Source: Leucobacter chromiisoli (GTDB lineage: Bacteria; Actinomycetota; Actinomycetes; Actinomycetales; Microbacteriaceae). From it: a stretch of 64,000 bases of DNA. The notes beneath the pieces were generated by a model that ran no database searches, had not been told where the DNA came from, and saw only the letters and a program-made list of their open reading frames with translations. Position 1 is the first letter of the stretch, and each line of letters starts with the position of its first letter. A program made the translations under genes and the position numbers. The stretch is from NCBI RefSeq assembly GCF_016522505.1, contig NZ_JAEHOH010000007.1, positions 1-64,000 of the forward strand. Reading direction: 5' to 3'. Below are positions 16,510-24,471 of the stretch, piece by piece.

Positions 16510-17325
16510 TCAGCGCAACTGTGCGGCGGCGTGCAGGCCCTGCGGGATGCGGCGTCGCTGCGGGGTAGGCCAGCGTTTCCGGGTGAGGCGCTCGGCTCGG
16601 AGGGTCATGCCGACATCGTGCGTCGCGGCTGCGAGGACGATGAGTGCATTCGCGAGGTGTGCGGCCCCGACTTGACGGGCGGCGGCATCGTCGGCAGCGA
16701 GCTCAATCTGCAGGCGGGTGGCGCGTTCGAGCGCTCGGCTGGCTCGGGTACCCGGCAGGACGAGCGTGTTGAGCTGGGCAATGCGGATGGCGAGTCCGTG
16801 CTGGTGGCGCAGATGGGCGAACTCGTGGGCGAGCACGGCTTGCAACTGCGGCGGGGTGAGGAGCTGCTCCATGGCTGAGGAGACGAAGATCTCGGGACGT
16901 CTGCCGGGGACAGCATAGGCTTCGGGCGTCTCCGAGTGGAAGCGGACGAGGGTGAATCCGATGTGCTCGTCTCTCGCATAGGCGACAGCGTGGGAGTGGG
17001 AGGCCGGGCGCAGGGACTGCAGCGAGCCGGCGAAGGTGAAGGCGAAGACGAGGAAGACGCCGGAGATCCCGGCGGCGACCCAGATCACCGCTGATACGGT
17101 CACGCTGGTGGTGTGCGGGATGGTGTGCCGCAGCGACTCGACCGCGACGATGCCGAGGGCGATGCCGGCGAGGGCGGTCGCGATGCCCACGCCGAACGAC
17201 CCGAACCAGACCGTCAGCGCGGCTCTCGGGTGGAAGAGGTGCCAGCGTCCTGCGGTGAGCACGCGCGGGCAGAGTACGGCGAGCGCGAGGGCCGTGCCCA
17301 GGAGAACTAGGGCAAGGAGCAGCAC
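16510..17325 (-). CDS. M56-family membrane metalloprotease (BlaR1-like protease part)
   Basis: A 271-residue protein with three or four membrane helices and zinc motif H167-EFA-H171 in VLAHEFAHLRHQHG. A downstream Glu in LQIELAADDAA is the probable third ligand. BlaR1/MecR1 proteins join such a protease to an external penicillin-binding sensor; no sensor domain is present here. The gene follows the BlaI-type repressor by 5 bp, the classic pairing in which the protease triggers loss of repressor. What it senses is unknown; copper or membrane stress is plausible from the operators nearby. Confidence 0.9.
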   Translation of the reverse strand: MLLLALVLLGTALALAVLCPRVLTAGRWHLFHPRAALTVWFGSFGVGIATALAGIALGIVAVESLRHTIPHTTSVTVSAVIWVAAGISGVFLVFAFTFAGSLQSLRPASHSHAVAYARDEHIGFTLVRFHSETPEAYAVPGRRPEIFVSSAMEQLLTPPQLQAVLAHEFAHLRHQHGLAIRIAQLNTLVLPGTRASRALERATRLQIELAADDAAARQVGAAHLANALIVLAAATHDVGMTLRAERLTRKRWPTPQRRRIPQGLHAAAQLR

Positions 17326-17331
17326 GGTCGG

Positions 17332-17709
17332 TTATCCTTCGGGCTTCGCCTCGCCGAAGGCGTCCATGAGCGCGGCGACGTCGTCTTCGGCGAGATTCCC
17401 GGCGAAGGCGAGCAGGGCGGCCCGCCGGTCGGCGGCCTGCTCGAGCGCGGAGGTCATCGTCTCGCTCGCCTCCTTCTCACTTGATCGCAGCGGTCGGAAG
17501 CTGATCTTCCGGGGCGAGTCGCCGATCCGTTCGACGCGGCCTTTCCCTTCCAAGCGGGTAAGTGCCGTCATGAGCGTCGTGTAGGCCGGCACGGGTTCGC
17601 TGAACATGGTCTGCAGTTCGCGCGCGCTCACGGCGCGCTCCTGTTCGTGGAGTCGTTGCATGACCTCGTCTTCGAGACCGCCCCATTCGCGTTTGCGCAC
17701 CCCGGCCAT
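17332..17709 (-). CDS. BlaI/MecI/CopY-family transcriptional repressor
   Basis: A 125-residue winged-helix protein with the family pattern REWGGLEDEVMQRLHE, VSARELQTMF and AYTTLMTALTRLEGKG, followed by a C-terminal dimerisation helix (AALLAFAGNLAEDDVAALMDAF). There is no C-terminal CxCx4CxC copper site, so unlike CopY it should not sense copper directly. Cleavage or release by the adjacent M56 protease is the likely switch. Candidate operators are the palindromes at 10419 and 16458 and a half-site in its own promoter at 17740. Confidence 0.93.
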   Translation of the reverse strand: MAGVRKREWGGLEDEVMQRLHEQERAVSARELQTMFSEPVPAYTTLMTALTRLEGKGRVERIGDSPRKISFRPLRSSEKEASETMTSALEQAADRRAALLAFAGNLAEDDVAALMDAFGEAKPEG

Positions 17710-17739
17710 GTCGTACCCTCCTCGTCGATGATTTTTACT

Positions 17740-17754
17740 CTACATCTCGTCGAG
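17740..17754 (-). promoter_or_regulatory. Half-site related to the CTACA/TGTAG operator, ahead of the BlaI-type gene
   Basis: On the minus strand the region reads GAGATGTAGAGTAAAAA, sharing GATGTAGA with the two full palindromes, 30 bp upstream of the repressor start. The other arm is poorly matched. This suggests weak autoregulation. Confidence 0.4.
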
Positions 17755-17796
17755 TTATTGCATTGTTCTCACAGCATGCAACAGTAGCCTCTGCGC

Positions 17797-18030
17797 ATGG
17801 AGAACTGGTGGGCGAACGCGCTCTGGTCGCTCACCCCGTCGGTGATCATCGGCGCCTTCTTCTGGTTCGTGATCCGCGCGATCTCTCGGGCCGATCGCAC
17901 GGAGCGCCGGGTCTATAAGCAGATCGAGGCCGAGGAGCGCGCGAAAGCTGGTCTCCCGCCGAAACAGCAGCCTCCCGCGCAGTCGCCGGCGGCTGCCGAG
18001 CCCGCGCCTGTCGAAGAGACGCCGGAGTGA
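17797..18030 (+). CDS. Small single-span membrane protein with Pro/Ala/Glu tail
   Basis: A 77-residue protein: MENWWANALWSLTPSVIIGA and FFWFVIRAISRAD form an N-terminal membrane helix. A charged helix (RTERRVYKQIEAEERAKAG) and a Pro/Gln/Ala-rich tail follow. Such short proteins are widespread in actinobacteria, with no known function. The ATG at 17797 is the only sensible start. It faces away from the BlaI-type gene and converges with the ArsR-type sensor. Confidence 0.8.
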   Translation: MENWWANALWSLTPSVIIGAFFWFVIRAISRADRTERRVYKQIEAEERAKAGLPPKQQPPAQSPAAAEPAPVEETPE

Positions 18031-18043
18031 GCACGCTGGCCGG

Positions 18044-18424
18044 TCAGTCAGCGGTGATGCCCTCATGATGCATGGGGCACAAGCGGACGGCGTCCCCGGT
18101 GAGAGCTAGCATCTTCTCGGCTGCTGCGAGGATCGCAACGACGGCGTCGGGATGCGCGAGCGAGTACATCGAGGCCCGCCCCTCGGCTCGCGAGACGACC
18201 ATGCCGGTGTCTTTCAAGCAGGCGAGATGCTTGGAGACGGTGCTCTGGGAGAGACCGAGGTGCTTCACCAGGTCGACCACGCGGTGCTCCCCGAGTTGCA
18301 GATGCTGCAGGATCACCAGTCGGGAAGGATCGCCGAGGCTATGGAAGAGGGCTGCCGCAGAGGTCAGCGCCTCGGCTTCGGCAATCGTCGGCAGCTCATG
18401 AGAACGTTCGGCTTGCATCGTCAT
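18044..18424 (-). CDS. ArsR/SmtB-family metal sensor (CmtR/CadC-like)
   Basis: A 126-residue winged-helix repressor: ALFHSLGDPSRLVILQHLQ, DLVKHLGLSQSTVSKHLACL and the wing VVSRAEGRASMYSLA. Candidate metal ligands are C in SKHLAC and the C-terminal CPMHHEG, the arrangement used by Cd/Pb/Zn-type sensors. It is divergent from the CDF exporter and shares its operator region, so it should repress the exporter until metal binds. A copy of the operator arm lies 5 bp upstream of its own start, indicating autoregulation. An alternative start is ATG two codons later. Confidence 0.93.
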   Translation of the reverse strand: MTMQAERSHELPTIAEAEALTSAAALFHSLGDPSRLVILQHLQLGEHRVVDLVKHLGLSQSTVSKHLACLKDTGMVVSRAEGRASMYSLAHPDAVVAILAAAEKMLALTGDAVRLCPMHHEGITAD

Positions 18425-18428
18425 ATCA

Positions 18429-18519
18429 CGATGTTATCTCCGAATCGGCAATCACTCTAGGTCGGAGGCAGCCGCGACTTATTGGCGAAAGATAACATCG
18501 CCAAACGACGATGTTATCT
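18429..18519. promoter_or_regulatory. Three operator arms between the ArsR-type sensor and the CDF exporter
   Basis: CGATGTTATCT occurs at 18429-18439 and again at 18509-18519, and its reverse complement AGATAACATCG at 18490-18500. The last two form a perfect 11-bp inverted repeat with an 8-bp spacer, immediately before a TATATAG -10-like sequence of the exporter gene. The first arm covers the sensor's own start region. The arrangement fits ArsR-type repression of both divergent genes. Confidence 0.82.
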
Positions 18520-18567
18520 ATATAGTGAAGTGTATTGACCAGTACCGAATGAGAACGGAGATCTCGA

Positions 18568-19509
18568 ATGGGCGCAGGACATGATCACGGCCCGGGCGTG
18601 GCCGAGGCGGGACAGCCCGGCGACTATCGCCGTAAGCTCTGGATCGCCTTCGGCATCACCGCAACGATCGTCGTCGCGCAGGCCGTGGGTTCCGTCGTCA
18701 CCGGAAGCCTCGCACTGCTCACTGACACCGCGCATGCCATCACCGACGCCTCGGGGCTGCTGGTCGCGCTGATCGCGGCGACACTGATGCTGCGGCCGGC
18801 GACGTCGACGCGCACCTGGGGGTTCCGCCGGATCGAGGTGATCGCCGCGCTCGGGCAGGCGACGCTACTGCTCGTGGTCGGCTTTTACACCGCCATCGAG
18901 GGCATCCGGCGCCTATTCGAACCGCCGGAGGTGCCTGCGACCGAGCTGCTGGTCTTCGGTATCGTCGGCCTCGCCGCGAACATCACCGCCATCCTCATTC
19001 TCTCCTCGAGCCGAGGCGCAAACTTCAATATGCGCGCCGCATTCCTCGAGGTGCTCAACGACGCGCTCGGCTCCCTGGGCGTGATCGTCGCCGCCATCGT
19101 GATCGCCACCACGGGCTTCCAGCGCGCCGACGCCCTCGCCGGCCTCTTCATCGCCGCGCTCATCGTGCCCCGCGCCTTCAAGCTGATGCGCGAGACGACG
19201 AGCGTGCTCATGGAGTTCACCCCCAAGGGCCTCAATCTCGACGAGGTGCGTGCGCACATCCTCGAGCTCGAGCACGTCAAGGATGTGCACGACCTGCACG
19301 CTTCGACGGTCGCGACCGGTCTGCCGACGATCACCGCGCATGTCGTCGTCGAGGATGAATGCTTCACCGACGGGCATGCTGCCGAAGTGCTCCATGCGGT
19401 GAAGGAGTGCGTAGCGGAGCACTTCGAGGTGTCGGTCAACCACTCGACCTTCCAGATCGAGACGGCGCACATCAGCGACGACGAGCCGGTGGGCGTCAAG
19501 CACCCATGA
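18568..19509 (+). CDS. Cation diffusion facilitator (CzcD-type Zn/Cd/Co exporter)
   Basis: A 313-residue protein with six membrane helices and CDF metal-site motifs LLTDTAHAITDASG (helix II) and FLEVLNDALGSLGV (helix V). A cytoplasmic ferredoxin-like domain (residues about 210-300) ends in a His-containing strand. The His-x-x-x-Asp type site indicates Zn/Cd rather than Mn selectivity. The N-terminus MGAGHDHGPG is a short His-bearing tail. It acts as a proton-coupled exporter at the cytoplasmic membrane. Regulation by the divergent ArsR-type sensor through the 18490-18519 palindrome is very likely. Confidence 0.95.
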   Translation: MGAGHDHGPGVAEAGQPGDYRRKLWIAFGITATIVVAQAVGSVVTGSLALLTDTAHAITDASGLLVALIAATLMLRPATSTRTWGFRRIEVIAALGQATLLLVVGFYTAIEGIRRLFEPPEVPATELLVFGIVGLAANITAILILSSSRGANFNMRAAFLEVLNDALGSLGVIVAAIVIATTGFQRADALAGLFIAALIVPRAFKLMRETTSVLMEFTPKGLNLDEVRAHILELEHVKDVHDLHASTVATGLPTITAHVVVEDECFTDGHAAEVLHAVKECVAEHFEVSVNHSTFQIETAHISDDEPVGVKHP

Positions 19510-19537
19510 GCGAGTGGCGCGGGATCGGCGGCGGAGC

Positions 19538-20695
19538 ATGACGAGCGCCCCCACGACTCCGCTGCGCCGCCGCATCGAACGAAACTGGCGGCGGCTGAAC
19601 GGCCCCGCCCGGGTCGCGGGGGTCGACCTCGCTCGCGGGCTCGCGGTGCTGGGCATGTTGGCGGCGCATCTGCTCTGGCTCGGCTCGCTGTCGTGGACGG
19701 AGCCGTCGACATGGGGGGCGATCGTGAACGGTCGCTCCTCGATCCTCTTCGCCACGCTCGCTGGCGTCTCGCTCGGCCTCTCCACGGGCGGCCCGAGGCC
19801 TCCGAGCGGTGCCGGGCTCGGCCGGGCGAGGCTGCGGGTGGTGATCCGGGCGCTGTTGATCTGGCTTATCGGCGTGCTGCTCATCAGCCTCGACGTACCG
19901 GCGGCGATCATCTTGCCGACTTATGCGGTCATCTTCGTCCTGGCGCTCCCCCTGCTCGCGCAGCGCGCCTCACGGCTGTTCCTCGCAGCCGCGATCGTCG
20001 TGCTCGTGGCTTCGCCCGTGGTGGTGTGGGCGAATGCCTCGCCGTGGTGGGAGAGCTACGAAGGCTGGCTCACCGGGCTCTACATCGGATGGAACTATCC
20101 GTTTCCGCTGTGGGTCGCGTTCACCCTCGCGGGCCTCGGTCTGGCGCGCGCGGGGATGTGGTCGCGGCGGGCGCAGTGGGCGGCACTCGGCCTTGGCATG
20201 TTGCTGGCGGTAGCCGGATACAGTCTCTCCCCTGGCGCGGAGCCGTCGGAGGAGTCGGCTGATCGACCGTTCCTTGAGGCCTGGTGGACGGCGGATCCGC
20301 ACTCGAGCGGCGTGCTCGAGGCGATCGGGAGCGGCGGCTTCGCGATCGCGGTGATCGGCGTGTGCCTGCTGCTGTGCTCTGCCGGACGGCTGCCGTGGCT
20401 CACCTTCCCGCTCCGGGCGGTAGGGTCGATGCCGTTGACGGCCTATGTGCTGCAGATCGTGGGCTGGGCCCTCGCCTCGACGATCCTGCTCGGCTCCGCG
20501 CATGAGCATGCGTTCCGCGATCTCGACCCGTTTCTCCCGATGACGCTCGCCACGATTGTGCTCTCCGTGGTGTGGAGTCTGCTGGTCGGGCAAGGGCCGC
20601 TGGAAGCTCTGATCGGTCGGCTCTCGTCGTTCGGCGGGCCGCCTGGCTCCTCCGGGGGCAATGCGCAGCGGCGCCAGCATATCCTTGAGCCGTGA
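19538..20695 (+). CDS. DUF418/HGSNAT-like multi-span acyltransferase-type membrane protein
   Basis: A 385-residue membrane protein with about ten helices. The N-terminal RVAGVDLARGLAVLGMLAAHL is the signature of the heparan-glucosaminide N-acetyltransferase-like/DUF418 group, with its conserved Asp and His; the C-terminal GSMPLTAYVLQIVGWA is also typical. The family moves acetyl groups across membranes in some members, but most bacterial ones are uncharacterised. The ATG at 19538 was chosen (GGCGGCGGAGC upstream); a GTG at 19514 is possible. It starts 28 bp after the CDF gene and may be co-transcribed. Confidence 0.82.
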   Translation: MTSAPTTPLRRRIERNWRRLNGPARVAGVDLARGLAVLGMLAAHLLWLGSLSWTEPSTWGAIVNGRSSILFATLAGVSLGLSTGGPRPPSGAGLGRARLRVVIRALLIWLIGVLLISLDVPAAIILPTYAVIFVLALPLLAQRASRLFLAAAIVVLVASPVVVWANASPWWESYEGWLTGLYIGWNYPFPLWVAFTLAGLGLARAGMWSRRAQWAALGLGMLLAVAGYSLSPGAEPSEESADRPFLEAWWTADPHSSGVLEAIGSGGFAIAVIGVCLLLCSAGRLPWLTFPLRAVGSMPLTAYVLQIVGWALASTILLGSAHEHAFRDLDPFLPMTLATIVLSVVWSLLVGQGPLEALIGRLSSFGGPPGSSGGNAQRRQHILEP

Positions 20696-20717
20696 CTGTC
20701 GACCCCGCTCTCGCCGC

Positions 20718-21074
20718 ATGATCGTCTGGTTCGGCATTGCCCAGATCGTCCTCGCCCTGCTCGCGGCGCTCGTCTGCATCCTTGAGTTCTCCCGCAAGCG
20801 AGGCCCCAACGACTACACCCTCGGCGCGACCCTGCTTGTCGGGGTGCTGCTCATCGCGCAGGTAGTCGTCGGCATCGTGCAGCCTGTCGCAGGCAATCCC
20901 GTCGTGGGGGATCCGCTCGAGTTCTGGATGTATCTCATCGTCGCGCTACTCATCCCGTTCGGTGCGGCGTTCTGGGCGCTCGTCGACCGTCGCCGCACGG
21001 CGAACCTCGTGCTGGTCGTCGTGAACTTCGCCGTCGCCGTCATGCTCTACCGCATGATGGTGATCTGGGGATGA
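20718..21074 (+). CDS. Small four-helix integral membrane protein
   Basis: A 118-residue protein starting MIVWFGIAQIVLALLAALVC, with three further hydrophobic helices and no soluble domain. Conserved Arg/Lys residues sit at helix ends (EFSRKRGPNDYTLGA, DRRRTANLV). No family was recognised. It follows the DUF418-like gene by 22 bp on the same strand and could be its partner. A GTG start at 20694 is less likely. Confidence 0.75.
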   Translation: MIVWFGIAQIVLALLAALVCILEFSRKRGPNDYTLGATLLVGVLLIAQVVVGIVQPVAGNPVVGDPLEFWMYLIVALLIPFGAAFWALVDRRRTANLVLVVVNFAVAVMLYRMMVIWG

Positions 21075-21152
21075 GTGAGTTCGACGCTGACCGGCACGCC
21101 GCGCCGCGGTGACATCGCCCGCCGCCCGGCTGAGGTTTGAGAGAATGGCGGA

Positions 21153-21845
21153 ATGGCAGCTTCGCACACGGATGAGACTCGGCGTCGGCTGCTCTCCGAG
21201 TCCTACCGTCGTCTCCGACCGGATGCGCATGTGGCGTTCGTCGATGAGAGCTACGTCGTCCCCGAGGTCGCACACGGTGCACGCACGTTCTACATCGCGA
21301 CCGCGTATGTGTCGCCGGTTCGACTCCATCAGCCGGTGCGTGACGATCTCGGGTCGATCGTCGGCGGAAGCTACTGGCATACGAGCGAGGCACACGCGGC
21401 GGGCGATGCGGAGACGATCCACGAGCTCTGCCGCTACCTCGCCGCAGCCGAGGAGGACGAAGCGTTCCTGTTGGCGGTGCAGTCGCCGATCGAAGATGCT
21501 CCTGGCGGCGATGAACTCGCTCGCGAGGCATGCTTGACGGCACTGCTGGGGAACCTGCACGAGGGGCAGCTGACGCCTCGGCCGTCGCTCGTCGTGGCCG
21601 AGGAGCGACGCCACCAAGGACAGCGGGCCCGTGATCTGCGGACGATCAAGACGATGCGACAGGCGCAGGTGATCGGCCAGATGCAGGTGACCTTCACCTC
21701 ACCGTCAGTGGAGCCGCTGCTGTGGGTGCCCGACATCGTGGCGTTCGCGCAGAGCCACCTTGAGCGTGGGAGCGACGCGGGCTATGCCGTGCCGCTGGCG
21801 CCGCTGCTGCGGGTCGTGCCCGTGGAAAAAAGCAACCCCCGGTAG
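21153..21845 (+). CDS. DUF3800-like protein (possible RNase H-fold), uncertain
   Basis: A 230-residue soluble protein. AHVAFVDESYVVPE near residue 30 and WVPDIVAFAQSHLERG near the C-terminus resemble the DES(G) and D-(V/I)-x-A pattern of DUF3800, proposed to be RNase H-like nucleases. Intervening Asp and Glu residues could complete a metal site. Identification is from these patches only. The gene starts 78 bp after the small membrane protein and ends inside a strong hairpin. No phage or toxin neighbours are visible. Confidence 0.6.
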   Translation: MAASHTDETRRRLLSESYRRLRPDAHVAFVDESYVVPEVAHGARTFYIATAYVSPVRLHQPVRDDLGSIVGGSYWHTSEAHAAGDAETIHELCRYLAAAEEDEAFLLAVQSPIEDAPGGDELAREACLTALLGNLHEGQLTPRPSLVVAEERRHQGQRARDLRTIKTMRQAQVIGQMQVTFTSPSVEPLLWVPDIVAFAQSHLERGSDAGYAVPLAPLLRVVPVEKSNPR

Positions 21846-21865
21846 CCGAAGCAAGAGACCGGGGG
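21836..21865 (+). terminator. Hairpin at the end of the 18.6-21.8 kb plus-strand genes
   Basis: CCCCCGGT (21836-21843) pairs with ACCGGGGG (21858-21865) around a 14-nt loop that includes the stop codon region. No T-run follows, so it would be a non-canonical actinobacterial terminator. Confidence 0.55.
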
Positions 21866-21963
21866 CCGCCGGAGCTATCGAGCGCTGGGCTGGAATGCTC
21901 CGGTTTGCACTCACTAGTGTAGCCGCATCGTCCAGTGTAGGCAAGACCCGGCAAGACGACAGA

Positions 21964-22179
21964 TCAGCGACGCGGAGGGCGTTTCTTCCGCCTGCCGCGC
22001 TGCTGCCATCGGCGCTTGAGCCGTGAGCCGAGCCGACGCGAGCGGTAGACGAAGTCGTCGAGCTCCTCGCGAACGGTCGGATCCTCGCGGCTGTCGCGCG
22101 GGGGTGCGCCGGCGACACCGATGACGGCGATCAGGGCGGACATGATGAGCAGCTGCGTGATCCAGAGGGCGATCTCCAC
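21964..22179 (-). CDS. Small membrane protein with Arg-rich tail
   Basis: A 71-residue protein read from a GTG at 22179. A good AAAGGAG site seven bases upstream decides the start. MEIALWITQLLIMSALIAVI is a membrane helix; the C-terminal 30 residues are strongly basic (SRLKRRWQQRGRRKKRPPRR). No family was recognised. It lies 63 bp downstream of SURF1 and may serve oxidase assembly, but only position suggests this. Confidence 0.65.
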   Translation of the reverse strand: MEIALWITQLLIMSALIAVIGVAGAPPRDSREDPTVREELDDFVYRSRRLGSRLKRRWQQRGRRKKRPPRR

Positions 22180-22242
22180 GCCTGCTCCTTTCGATGGCCC
22201 GGGTCGGGAAGACGCTCCGGCGCATGCGGCCGGTGGCGACCG

Positions 22243-23172
22243 CTACTGCTCGAGGAAGGCGTCTTCCTCTTCGGCGTCGGTCGTGCCGCGCCGGGCCTTG
22301 CGCGCTGCGGCTCGTCGCTGCTGCCGCAGCACGGCTTCGCTGCCCGCATTCAGACCGCGATGCTCCTGCCGGGCGGCGTAGACGACGCCGAAGGCGGCGA
22401 TGAGGATGAACACATACCATTGCAGCGCGTAAGAGAGGTGCGGGCCTTCATCGCGCTCCGGTGGCTCGGGGAGCACCCCGGTTTCGGCCTTGGGGGTTTC
22501 CCCGATGAGCATGCCGTACGCCCCGGTGTAGGCCTCATCGAAACCGCCGATCCGGGCGATCTCGGGCAAGTTGATACTGGCGACCGTGCTGCCCTGAGCG
22601 AGGCGCCCGGCGATCTGCGGTTCACTCGCCCGAAGTCGCACGTCGACCTCGACCGGCCCGGTTGGGGCTGCAGGAATGCTGTCGAGCCAGGCGTCGCCCG
22701 CATTCGCCTCGTTGCCATTGACCGGCACCCAGCCGCGGTCGACGATGAACATCAACCCCTGATCGGTGCGCAGAGCTTGGAGGAGATGTGAGCCGACCCC
22801 TTCGGGGCCGGGTCGGTTGCGGGCGAGGAAGGGGTTGCCGAGGTACTCGCCGCGCACGGTGGCGGTCTGCCATTTCAGTGTGTCTTCGTCGAAGCCAGCA
22901 GGGTCGGGCACAGCGTCATCGAGCGGGATAGCTGCGGCGTCGTAGTTCTGCTCAATGCGCGCGATCTCCGCTCGGGCATCGGCTCGCCGGTCGAACTGCC
23001 AGTCAGCGAGCCAGACGCAGACGATGCAGAAGATGACGAGGAGGACGTAGTACCCGAGCCAGCGGCGCGATCGCAGGAACGACCAGCCCGGTTGCGATTG
23101 GGGCGGCTCCTGGGGTCGCTCATGTCCTCCGTGGACTGGGCCCTGCCCGGAGGTGGCGGTGTGTGTCGTCAT
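22243..23172 (-). CDS. SURF1-family cytochrome oxidase assembly protein
   Basis: About 309 residues. It has an N-terminal helix (LGYYVLLVIFCIVCVWLADW) with the family QFDRR element after it. A large external domain contains FIVDRGWVPVNGNE and HLSYALQWYVFILIAAFGVVY, the second helix and hallmark QWY. SURF1 helps insert heme a in cytochrome c oxidase. The Ala/Arg/Gln-rich C-terminal tail is typical of actinobacterial members. The ATG at 23172 (MTTHTATSG) was preferred to a TTG three codons upstream. It sits with CtaG and copper genes, which fits an oxidase-maturation role. Confidence 0.92.
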   Translation of the reverse strand: MTTHTATSGQGPVHGGHERPQEPPQSQPGWSFLRSRRWLGYYVLLVIFCIVCVWLADWQFDRRADARAEIARIEQNYDAAAIPLDDAVPDPAGFDEDTLKWQTATVRGEYLGNPFLARNRPGPEGVGSHLLQALRTDQGLMFIVDRGWVPVNGNEANAGDAWLDSIPAAPTGPVEVDVRLRASEPQIAGRLAQGSTVASINLPEIARIGGFDEAYTGAYGMLIGETPKAETGVLPEPPERDEGPHLSYALQWYVFILIAAFGVVYAARQEHRGLNAGSEAVLRQQRRAAARKARRGTTDAEEEDAFLEQ

Positions 23173-23280
23173 GCCGCTCAAGGGGTGCGCAGCATGCCGG
23201 AGTCGACACGGAGTGTGAGGGCGGCAAGCATCATGCCGGTCATCCTTTCCTGAGCCGCCCGCAGCTGGGCGGCCTCGCTG

Positions 23281-24321
23281 CTACGGCAGGGAGCTGAAGC
23301 CTTCGAGTGTGATCTTCCCGACCGCCGTGCCGCTCTCGATGAGGCGATGGGCTTCGGCGACGGTCGCGGCGTCGATCTCGCCGAGCGTGCTGGTCAGCGT
23401 GCTGCGGAGCTTCCCGGCGTCGACGAGCTCGCCGACCTGTCGGAGGATCTCGCCCTGCTCGGCCAGGTCGAGGGTCTGCAAGCGAGAGCGCATGAACACG
23501 TCTTCGGGGTGCAGTGAGATGCACTTCGACTGGAACGGCTGCACGTCGAGCTCGGGGTGATCGGTGTACCCGAAGCGCCCCTGCGGGGCGAGCAGTTCGA
23601 GGATGTCGCCCTGTCTCTCCTCGGATCCCGCGGTGGAGAGCACGAAGCCGGGCGCCCCGAGGCCGAGCTCGGCCACCTGTGGGGTGAGCGGCCGGCGGTG
23701 GTCGAGGACGTGGTGGGCGCCAAGGTTCGCACACCACGCCTTCGTGACTGGGCGGCTGGCGGTGGCGATCACGGTGACGTTGGTGAGGGCGCGCAGCAGC
23801 TGAATGGCCATCGACCCGACTCCCCCGCCCCCGCCGATGATGACGACTGCGGATGCGGCTCCCGGGACGGGCCGCGTCACCTCGAGCCGGTCAAAGAGCA
23901 GCTCCCACGCGGTGAGCGCTGTCAGCGGCAGCGCCGCCGCGTGCGTGTCGCTCAGCGAGGCCGGAGCGTGAGCAGCGAGGTGGGCATCGACGATCTGGTA
24001 TTCGGCGTTGCTGCCCGGCCGGTCGATCGCTCCCGCGTAGAAGACGCGGTCGCCAACGGCGAAGTGTTCAAGCAGCGGTTCGTCCTCGACGGACGCGCCG
24101 AGTCCGACGATTGTGCCAACGGCGTCGTAGCCGAGAACGCGAGGCTGCCCGGCGCGGGGTTGCTCGGTGGCGCGAATCGCACAGTCCACCGGGTTCACGG
24201 AGACAGCGTGCACCTGCACCAGCAGATCGTGTTCCTCGGCTTCGGGTATCGGCAGCTCGACGTCGCGGAGAGCCCCGTCTTCGTCGAGGGGGCCTGGGTG
24301 GGTATATCCAACGGCCTTCAT
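23281..24321 (-). CDS. Zinc-binding alcohol dehydrogenase-family quinone oxidoreductase
   Basis: A 346-residue MDR-superfamily protein: GroES-like N-terminal half (VHAVSVNPVDCAIRA, VLGYDAVGTIVGLGA), then a Rossmann half with IIGGGGGVGSMAIQLLRAL for NADPH and GAHHVLDHRRPL. There are no zinc-ligand cysteines of classic alcohol dehydrogenases, so it is a zeta-crystallin/quinone-reductase-like enzyme of the ZADH subgroup. The substrate is unknown. The ATG at 24321 has AAAGGGG upstream. It may protect against reactive carbonyls or quinones formed under metal stress (inference). Confidence 0.9.
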   Translation of the reverse strand: MKAVGYTHPGPLDEDGALRDVELPIPEAEEHDLLVQVHAVSVNPVDCAIRATEQPRAGQPRVLGYDAVGTIVGLGASVEDEPLLEHFAVGDRVFYAGAIDRPGSNAEYQIVDAHLAAHAPASLSDTHAAALPLTALTAWELLFDRLEVTRPVPGAASAVVIIGGGGGVGSMAIQLLRALTNVTVIATASRPVTKAWCANLGAHHVLDHRRPLTPQVAELGLGAPGFVLSTAGSEERQGDILELLAPQGRFGYTDHPELDVQPFQSKCISLHPEDVFMRSRLQTLDLAEQGEILRQVGELVDAGKLRSTLTSTLGEIDAATVAEAHRLIESGTAVGKITLEGFSSLP

Positions 24322-24471
24322 GTTTGTCCCCTTTCCTGCATGTAGATGAGTCGTGGGCTCCGGCACGAGTGCGGCGTCACCGGTTGCGGCCTCTGCGCGC
24401 GGCACGGCATGGGGCGTCGGCGTGCCAGAGGCGGGTCTTGAGCGGATGCGGTGTCTAGAGGTGACATCGTG

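Noticed and set aside
23182-23240. Possible 21-codon leader peptide before SURF1 (MTGMMLAALTLRVDSGMLRTP)
   Set aside because: The ribosome site is too close to the ATG and there is no attenuator-like structure; not enough to call.
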